From: CAMAXB01 sp964476565
GTDB taxonomy: Bacteria; Verrucomicrobiota; Verrucomicrobiia; Opitutales; Opitutaceae
Assembly (NCBI GenBank): GCA_964476565.1
Contig: CAYZBG010000019.1
Location: 4,242-68,241 of the forward strand
Length of the DNA stretch: 64,000 bases
Reading direction: 5' to 3'
The notes beneath the pieces were generated by a model, which saw only the letters and a list, made by a program, of their open reading frames with translations, made no database searches and was not told where the DNA came from. The position numbers and the translations under genes were made by a program. The number at the start of each line of letters is the position of its first letter. Positions within the stretch are counted from its first letter, which is position 1. This document shows, piece by piece, positions 59,131 through 64,000 of the stretch.

Positions 59131-59673
59131 TCAGCGGTTCTTTTGGGCGGCGGCTGCGGCGGCCTTTTCGGCGGCGACACGGGCGTCGTCAGCCGCTTTG
59201 ATGTCCGTGAGGACCTTCTGGAGGCTGGACCGGTTTTGTTCGGCCTGGGGGACGTACTGCTTCAAGAAGGCAATCTCCTTGTTGTAGAATTCCTTGCGGT
59301 CCTCGATCTCCTTGATCTCGGTCTTTACGACGGCGATGTCCTTCGTGAGACGTTCGACATTCTTGGCCAGGCGTTCCTGCTCGCGGTAGGCGCTGTCGCG
59401 GGAATCGATGGCGGCCTGGCGGGCTTCCTTCTCCGCCAGATCCTTCTTTTCCTTCTCGGCCTTCTCGGCCTTGCGCTGGTCCTGCAAGACAAGCGCTTCT
59501 TCGACGGCCTTCTTACGGGCCTCCATCTCATCCTTCAGCTTTTGGGCTGCCTTGTCCTTGATGGCCTGTTCCTCGGCCCGTTCCTGTTCCTCATATCCCT
59601 TGCTGAAATTGAGATAGAAAGGAATGAACGCGATGAGTGCGAGCAAAGGCGTGATGATGTAAGCTTTGTTCAT
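59131..59673 (-). CDS. membrane-anchored coiled-coil protein, first of a tandem pair
   Basis: 180 residues, same length as its downstream paralogue. Anchor about 1-21 (NKAYIITPLLALIAFIPFYL), then FSKGYEEQERAEEQAIKDKA leading into a charged coiled coil with two heptad-rich blocks (about 24-80 and 95-155) separated near EIEDRKEFYNKEIAFLKQYV, ending in an Ala-rich tail. Encoded 41 bp after the TPR protein and 31 bp before its paralogue. Function unknown; context suggests a part of an energised trans-envelope complex. Confidence 0.75.
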   Translation of the reverse strand: MNKAYIITPLLALIAFIPFYLNFSKGYEEQERAEEQAIKDKAAQKLKDEMEARKKAVEEALVLQDQRKAEKAEKEKKDLAEKEARQAAIDSRDSAYREQERLAKNVERLTKDIAVVKTEIKEIEDRKEFYNKEIAFLKQYVPQAEQNRSSLQKVLTDIKAADDARVAAEKAAAAAAQKNR

Positions 59674-59714
59674 ACGTGGGCTGGTACGGATCGGTAAAGG
59701 GTGGTGGGAGGTGG

Positions 59715-61109
59715 TTACTTAGATTGGAGGGCCTGATTACGCTCCTCGATCGTCGTCTTGATGTGTTCAAGCAGACGGGTGGCGTCGCGGTTCTTCGGGT
59801 CTTTGGCCGCCTCTTCGGCGAGCTGTTTGGCCACGTCGAATTCCTTCAGTTCCAGGGCCACCCAAGCGCCGAAGGACTGGGCCTGGGACGGATTGTCCAA
59901 GTTGCCCTTGCGAAGGGCGGAAAGGGCGAAGTTCAGCGCCTCGCGAAGGTTGTCGAGGCTGTAGTAGATATTGGCCACCTGGAGGTCCAGGCCGCCGGCG
60001 TTCGGGAAGTGCGTCATACCTTCCTTGAGCGCCTCGATGGCCTTGAACTCACGCTTGAGCTGCTGGTACGACGACGCGAGGAGCTCCCAGTTGCGCTGGG
60101 TATTCTCAATCCCGCCGTCCCGGAGACCCTTCTCCAAGAGGGCAATAGCCCGGTCGAATTGCTGGATGTTGAAGTAAATGCCGACGAGGCTGAAATTGTC
60201 GCGGGGTGTATTCATCACGCCATTCTGCTGGGCGCGCTGAATCGAAAGGATGGCCCGGACCTGGTACTCGTAGGCCTGACGTTCATCCTTGGTTTCACCG
60301 GAGAGATTGAGGTAGGTGGCGGCGAGCTGCTGCCAGTACGTCGAGTTCTTCGGCTCCTTGGTCACGAGAAGCTCAAGCAGATCGGCGGAGTCCTGCATGC
60401 GACCCATGATCTGCAGGGCGGCGAGGGAAAGGAGGTAAAAGCGCTCGTTGGGCTTCACCGCCAGACGGAGACCGCGTTGGGCTTCGTCATACGCTTCCTT
60501 GATCAGGGCCTGGTTGATGTTGTCAGGATCAAGCTGCCCCATGGCGAACAACACGGAGGCGGCAAACAGTCGCGCGTCTTGCGTGGGATTCGGGTTACCC
60601 TGGAGGTACTGCTTGATGTACGTGATGGCCTTCTGCATCAGCGGCCGCTGGGCGTCGGCACCCTTGAGCGTCGTCGCTTCCTGATAATAGAGCTGAGAGA
60701 GGTAGAACGTGTACTCCAGCAGCACGCGCTTCTCGAAATAGTTATGGGCCTCGCCGAGCTGCACGGTCTTCTCCAGCGCTGGAATCGAGTTCTTGTAATC
60801 CCCCTTCTGCAGGAGGATCTGCGCCTTCATTTGGGAAAGAATCGCCTCGTCGTAACTGCCGGCCGGCGTACCGGGCATGGCGTTATTGATGATGGCGATC
60901 GCCTGATCCCACGCTTGGGCATCGAGGTGGGGGCGGATTTTGCCCAGCTCCTCCGATACGCGATCGGAAAGCTGGGGAGGCTGCTGGGCTGCGGCACCGC
61001 CGGAGGCAGCTTGCCCAAAGACAAACGTGGGCAAGGTGAAGGCGAGGCAGCTGGCAATCACCGTTCGCTTCAGGAAGCGACGGAGGGAGGACAGGGTGAG
61101 GAAATGCAT
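59715..61109 (-). CDS. exported tetratricopeptide-repeat protein
   Basis: 464 residues from the ATG at 61109, with a signal peptide (LKRTVIASCLAFTLPTFVFG). The mature part is nearly all TPR-like helices: AQILLQKGDYKNSIPALEKT, YIKQYLQGNPNPTQDARLFA, DSADLLELLVTKEPKNSTYW, FNIQQFDRAIALLEKGLRDG and DVAKQLAEEAAKDPKNRDAT. At least seven repeats are likely. TPR proteins encoded with ExbB/ExbD/TonB occur in other bacteria and probably organise the complex in the periplasm or bind the outer-membrane client. Confidence 0.87.
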   Translation of the reverse strand: MHFLTLSSLRRFLKRTVIASCLAFTLPTFVFGQAASGGAAAQQPPQLSDRVSEELGKIRPHLDAQAWDQAIAIINNAMPGTPAGSYDEAILSQMKAQILLQKGDYKNSIPALEKTVQLGEAHNYFEKRVLLEYTFYLSQLYYQEATTLKGADAQRPLMQKAITYIKQYLQGNPNPTQDARLFAASVLFAMGQLDPDNINQALIKEAYDEAQRGLRLAVKPNERFYLLSLAALQIMGRMQDSADLLELLVTKEPKNSTYWQQLAATYLNLSGETKDERQAYEYQVRAILSIQRAQQNGVMNTPRDNFSLVGIYFNIQQFDRAIALLEKGLRDGGIENTQRNWELLASSYQQLKREFKAIEALKEGMTHFPNAGGLDLQVANIYYSLDNLREALNFALSALRKGNLDNPSQAQSFGAWVALELKEFDVAKQLAEEAAKDPKNRDATRLLEHIKTTIEERNQALQSK

Positions 61110-61125
61110 GAGACGGTCGGGTTGA

Positions 61126-61794
61126 TTAGGCGTCCGTGATGCTGAACACGATGGGAACCTGCATGCGGGTGTTGACCGCGCGGCCACCTTTGCGACCCGG
61201 GCGGAACTTCCACTTCATGACGGCTTGGATGGCGGCAGCCTCGAATTCGCGCTGGTTGGAGCGAATGGCGTAGGCGTCGCGAACGTCACCGTTGGAATCG
61301 ACGATGAAGCCGACCAGCACCTCACCCGTGATACCGGCTCGACGCATCTCGAACGGATACACCGGGCGGGCTTGGAAGCGCGGAACGGGAACCTGGTCGA
61401 GGTTGGCCAAGTCGAAGAGGTCCTTCATGCCGGCTCCGATGTTGCCCGTGCGGGGCGAAGTCGGGATGGTGATGACGCCCGTGGGACGCTCCATGCCGGG
61501 GGGCGGGGGGGGCTGGATCTGTTGGACAAAGGAATCGACCTGAACGACCGCCGGCACGTCGGCCAGCATCGGAGGAGCGATTTCTGAGATTTCCTCGGCC
61601 GGAGCCTCATCGGTCACCTCGACGACTTCGGGCTCGTCGGGTTCGATCGGAGGCATCTCCATCAGCTCAATCACTGGCTCCTCTTCTTGGGCAGCCGCCT
61701 GTTGGCCACTTTCCTTGAACATTTCGCCGCCCCAAAGGAAGCCGACGTGGAGGAGCACGGAAACGACTATACCAATAATAAGATCGCGCGTCAT
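61126..61794 (-). CDS. tonB: TonB-family energy transducer
   Basis: 222 residues. Single N-terminal helix (about 5-21, LIIGIVVSVLLHVGFLWGG, containing the conserved His that contacts ExbB/ExbD), an acidic Pro/Glu-rich spacer (about 38-100, without the Lys-Pro repeats of E. coli TonB), and the TonB C-terminal fold: PVYPFEMRRAGITGEVLVGF, VDSNGDVRDAYAI, AAIQAVMKWKFRPGRKGG. Transmits the proton motive force to outer-membrane receptors such as the one at 7.0 kb. Lies within the exbB-exbD-exbD operon. Confidence 0.93.
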   Translation of the reverse strand: MTRDLIIGIVVSVLLHVGFLWGGEMFKESGQQAAAQEEEPVIELMEMPPIEPDEPEVVEVTDEAPAEEISEIAPPMLADVPAVVQVDSFVQQIQPPPPPGMERPTGVITIPTSPRTGNIGAGMKDLFDLANLDQVPVPRFQARPVYPFEMRRAGITGEVLVGFIVDSNGDVRDAYAIRSNQREFEAAAIQAVMKWKFRPGRKGGRAVNTRMQVPIVFSITDA

Positions 61795-61806
61795 GGTGCG
61801 TGGGAG

Positions 61807-62235
61807 TTAGCGGCCGGTAGGGCGGTACACCGTTTCGATCGAAACCTTCGTGATCCCGACTTTGCGGACCTCGTCGAGAACCTGGACGGTCGGACCGTAC
61901 TTGGCCCGGTCGTCGCTCGCGAGCAGAACGCGAGGATCAGGTTCGTTGGCGACGTAGTTCTGCAGACGGGGAGCCACCTCGGCCATGGTGATGGGTTCCT
62001 TGTTCCAGTACAGTGTACCGGCTTCCGAAACCTGCAAGGTGACCGACGTGTCCTCCTTGTCGGGTGGCTTCGCATTCGGCGTGGCCACCGGCAGATCGAT
62101 CGGGATATTCACGATCTTGCTGAGTGACAACGTGAAGAGAATGAAGGTGGCGAGAAGGAAGAACACGACATCGATCAGGGGAATGATCTCGATACGTGCC
62201 TGCTTCTTGCTGGCGTGGGCTGAGCCTCCGGTCAT
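61807..62235 (-). CDS. exbD: ExbD/TolR-family biopolymer transport protein, copy 2
   Basis: 142 residues. One transmembrane helix containing the essential Asp (IIPLIDVVFFLLATFILFTL) and a periplasmic ExbD domain (VTLQVSEAGTLYWNKEPITM, VLDEVRKVGITKVSIETVY). Its N-terminal 26 residues around the helix are identical to those of the adjacent ExbD at 62283, but the periplasmic domains differ, so the pair may form a heteromeric stator. Twelve bp before tonB. Confidence 0.93.
   Translation of the reverse strand: MTGGSAHASKKQARIEIIPLIDVVFFLLATFILFTLSLSKIVNIPIDLPVATPNAKPPDKEDTSVTLQVSEAGTLYWNKEPITMAEVAPRLQNYVANEPDPRVLLASDDRAKYGPTVQVLDEVRKVGITKVSIETVYRPTGR
62131..62206. repeat. direct repeat, copy A (exbD helix region)
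   Basis: Near-identical at DNA level to 62595-62670, 464 bp away, with only scattered differences; marks the exbD tandem duplication. Confidence 0.8.
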
Positions 62236-62282
62236 GGATGAATGGGTTGAGCGTGGGTGCCTGAGTGGGCGAGGAGGCCCAC

Positions 62283-62696
62283 TTAGTTGGGCTTGCTGAT
62301 GGTCTCGATGAAGACGCGCTGGATACCAGCTTTGCGAACTTCGTCGAAGACGTAGCGGGCCTGACTGAAGAAGGCGGCTTCGTCACCGTTGATGAGCACG
62401 CGCGGGTTGGTCGCTACCTGCTTGTAGGTTTGCAGGCGGACGAGGAATTCATCGAGGGTAATGATATCCTTGTCCCAGGCGAGCTGGCCTTCCGCGGTCA
62501 CGGTGATCGTGACCGAGTCGGCGCGGTCGCGCGGTCCGCCGGTCGCTGCGTCGGGCAGGGTGACACGGAGACCGCCCGAGGTATTCAGCGATAGCGTGAA
62601 GAGAATGAAGGTGGCGAGGAGAAAGAAAACGACGTCGATCAGGGGAATGATCTCGATACGTGCCTTCTTTTTGCCGCCGGGTGATCCACCGGTCAT
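62283..62696 (-). CDS. exbD: ExbD/TolR-family biopolymer transport protein, copy 1
   Basis: 137 residues. The same membrane helix with the Asp in IIPLIDVVFFLL, then a periplasmic domain distinct from copy 2 (VTITVTAEGQLAWDKDIITL, DEFLVRLQTYKQVATNPRVL, YVFDEVRKAGIQRVFIETI). ExbD couples proton flow with ExbB to movement of TonB. Forty bp after exbB and 47 bp before copy 2. Confidence 0.93.
   Translation of the reverse strand: MTGGSPGGKKKARIEIIPLIDVVFFLLATFILFTLSLNTSGGLRVTLPDAATGGPRDRADSVTITVTAEGQLAWDKDIITLDEFLVRLQTYKQVATNPRVLINGDEAAFFSQARYVFDEVRKAGIQRVFIETISKPN
62595..62670. repeat. direct repeat, copy B (exbD helix region)
   Basis: Partner of 62131-62206. Conservation is confined to the transmembrane-coding part and its flanks; the rest of the two genes has diverged. 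Confidence 0.8.
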
Positions 62697-62736
62697 GGGT
62701 GTGGAGGGAGATGCAGTGCGTGCTGAAGCCGGAGCC

Positions 62737-63393
62737 TCAGACGACGGACTCGTTGCGCTTCATCATGATCTCAAGCGCCGTGGAGGCGTCCGTGATTTCA
62801 ACACGGGCCTGCTCGATGCGGGCGTTGAGGTAGTTGAAGGGGAGCATGGCGGAAACTGCGATGGCGAGACCCGTGGCGGTGGCGATGAGCGCCTCGCCTA
62901 CACCACCCGTGATGGCGCCGGCATTGGCGGCGACGTCACCTTCACCGAGGGCGCCGAAGGTCTGCATCATGCCCGTGACCGTACCGAGAAGACCAAGGAG
63001 CTGGGCGATCGGAATGACCGTGTCGAGGATGGCATTGCCGCGCTGGAAGCGGGCCAGTTCCTGGTTGGAGGCGCGAACCAGGGCATTGTGGAAGCCGAAT
63101 TCACGGTGGGTGAGGGCGTACACCATGATGCGGGCGACGAAGTCCTTGCTCTTCTTGCCCAGGGCGATGGCGCCATCGACGTCGTTCTGTTCGATGCGCT
63201 CGAGCATCTTGTCCACCACGCCCGGATCACGCGCCGCGTTCTCCTTGATGATGAAGATCACCCGCTCGATGATGACCGTGAACGCGATGAAGGAGGTCAG
63301 GATGATGGGCCACATGATGGGGCCACCATGCTTGAACAACTCCATCGGAGTCTGGCCCATGAGGAAAGCGAGAGGCAGGCTGGTCGTGATCAT
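62737..63393 (-). CDS. exbB: ExbB/TolQ/MotA-family proton channel protein
   Basis: 218 residues, three transmembrane helices: about 24-46 (GGPIMWPIILTSFIAFTVII), about 122-145 (DTVIPIAQLLGLLGTVTGMM) and about 165-188 (GVGEALIATATGLAIAVSAM). The conserved FGALGEGDVAANAGAITGGV loop and GLLGTVTGMM are family signatures. Forms the pentameric stator with ExbD. First gene of a seven-gene operon read leftward to the terminator at 58.5 kb; a palindrome lies 9-24 nt upstream of its ATG. Confidence 0.94.
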   Translation of the reverse strand: MITTSLPLAFLMGQTPMELFKHGGPIMWPIILTSFIAFTVIIERVIFIIKENAARDPGVVDKMLERIEQNDVDGAIALGKKSKDFVARIMVYALTHREFGFHNALVRASNQELARFQRGNAILDTVIPIAQLLGLLGTVTGMMQTFGALGEGDVAANAGAITGGVGEALIATATGLAIAVSAMLPFNYLNARIEQARVEITDASTALEIMMKRNESVV

Positions 63394-63401
63394 AATGTAT
63401 G

Positions 63402-63417
63402 ACTAAACGAGTTTAGT
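63402..63417. promoter_or_regulatory. palindrome just upstream of exbB
   Basis: ACTAAAC-GA-GTTTAGT, perfect 7-bp arms with a 2-bp centre, covering the exbB ribosome-binding region (9-24 nt from the ATG). Could be a repressor operator or a small hairpin occluding translation. Confidence 0.45.
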
Positions 63418-63792
63418 GAGTTTGGGTTGTAGGAGTGGGTGGGAGAAAAAGAGAGAGGGGGCGGAGTCTTTGACGGACCTTGAGCGTAAAGCGCTCAATT
63501 TTTCCCTTGGGAATGGCTCCGTTGCTGAGCAACCGCCGGGCCATTTGGAATTCAAAAAATTGATGCCATCCGGATTATTAGCAGCAACGTTGGTCGCTAT
63601 TCACGACGGGCAGCATCCGAACCGTGCGGTGAGGCCGAGAAGGTGCAGGGGCAGGAAGCCGGAAAAACACGAGGGGGGAGGGTGGGAAAAAAGCGTCGAA
63701 AGCAGACGCGAGGTATGAAGAACAGTCATCGGGGTCTTTTCTCTGTCAACGTCCTTCATGCTTATTACGCCCGCGGACTTTGCGTAGTCCGT
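63418..63792. other. gene-free region upstream of exbB
   Basis: About 375 bp with no convincing ORF. It holds one hairpin (TTGAGCG 63480-63486 with CGCTCAA 63492-63498, then five T on the plus strand) and an AT-rich stretch at 63545-63590 that is a natural place for the exbB promoter, but no good -35/-10 pair was found. A short CGGACT/AGTCCG hairpin (63774-63791) follows tRNA-Gln on its strand. Confidence 0.5.
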
Positions 63793-63866
63793 TGGCTGCC
63801 CGGCTAGGACTCGAACCTAGACAAGCAGAGTCAGAATCTGCTGTGCTACCATTACACCACCAGGCA
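63793..63866 (-). tRNA. tRNA-Gln(CTG)
   Basis: Minus-strand cloverleaf: acceptor TGCCTGG/CCGGGCA, D-arm GTGTAATGGTAGCAC, anticodon stem GCAGA/TCTGC with loop TTCTGAC (anticodon CTG), T-loop GGTTCGAGTCC, discriminator G and encoded CCA (63793-63795). Confidence 0.96.
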
Positions 63867-63931
63867 GTGGAAAAACGTCGCGACGTCGTGGTGCGGATTG
63901 GCAGCCGGGGGGCTGCCGCTTTGCTCAGAGG

Positions 63932-64000
63932 TGGAGCCGGCGATGGGATTCGAACCCGCAACCGCCTGTTTACAAAACAGGTGCTCTACCGTTGAGCTAC
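63932..64000 (-). tRNA. tRNA-Thr(TGT), 5-prime end cut by window
   Basis: Minus strand. Encoded CCA (63932-63934), discriminator T, acceptor 3-prime strand CGCCGGC, T-loop GGTTCGAATCC, anticodon stem CCTGT/ACAGG with loop TTTGTAA (anticodon TGT). The window ends at tRNA position 7, so the first six bases are missing. Sixty-five bp upstream of tRNA-Gln on the same strand; the spacer holds a GGCAGCC/GGCTGCC hairpin. Confidence 0.93.

Noticed and set aside
63480..63503. hairpin with a T-run resembling a plus-strand terminator
   Set aside because: No plus-strand gene lies upstream of it; kept only as a note in the gene-free region.
63875..63886. 12-bp palindrome ACGTCGCGACGT between the tRNA genes
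   Set aside because: CG-rich palindromes this short are expected by chance in this composition.

Overview
The window looks like a chromosomal segment of a high-GC, Gram-negative bacterium, most likely Verrucomicrobiota of the Opitutaceae type. This is inferred from the combination of outer-membrane genes (bamA, skp, lpxD, ExbB/ExbD/TonB, a TonB-dependent receptor), many Tat-exported enzymes, a eukaryote-type glutamine synthetase II, hybrid sugar regulators and weak Shine-Dalgarno use. No 16S rRNA is present to prove it. There is no phage, insertion sequence, CRISPR array or obvious island; four tRNAs and one SRP RNA are present.

Layout. 1-5.3 kb: sialidase-like protein, PhoD-type phosphatase, rlmN and an LptF/LptG-type permease. 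5.3-12 kb: a FecI-FecR-TonB receptor signalling operon ending in a Tat-exported pyruvyl-transferase-fold protein. 12-14 kb: a membrane glycosyltransferase split by an in-frame amber codon. 14-16 kb: leuA behind a leader with a mini-ORF and two hairpins. 16-17.5 kb: sigma factor, small membrane protein and LTxxQ protein. 17.5-19.3 kb: SRP RNA abutting dnaX, which carries an A9 slippery run. 19.3-21 kb: kinase-like protein, PP2C phosphatase and gamma-glutamylcyclotransferase. 21-24 kb: glutamine synthetase II behind a sigma-54-like promoter, then an O-antigen-ligase/TPR protein. 24-31.9 kb: FecR-domain protein plus CHASE2 adenylate cyclase, metallophosphoesterase, EEP hydrolase, photolyase/cryptochrome and esterase. 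32-38.7 kb: AraC regulator, aldo/keto reductase, GNAT, two tandem paralogous membrane-anchored proteins and a DUF2264 protein.

38.8-50.1 kb is the housekeeping core: tRNA-Asn, rplY-pth-rpsF-ssb-rplI (no rpsR), dnaB-bamA-skp, lpxD-prs and an HtrA protease. 50.2-58.1 kb: pyrE divergent from an XRE/metallo-beta-lactamase fusion, then an amino-sugar locus (NagB/PIG-L fusion, ROK kinase, PIG-L deacetylase) opposite AraC and GntR-like regulators. 58.2-64 kb: tRNA-Pro, then a seven-gene operon read leftward (exbB, two exbD, tonB, TPR protein, two coiled-coil proteins), then tRNA-Gln and a tRNA-Thr cut by the window end.

The most informative signals are: the dnaX slippery run, where the long tau form needs a frameshift (the reverse of E. 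coli); the leuA leader; the sigma-54-like promoter of glutamine synthetase; altered metal-site motifs in the NagB/PIG-L fusion and in the XRE/MBL protein; the two-signal-peptide TonB receptor; and the ExbB-ExbD2-TonB-TPR-coiled-coil operon.
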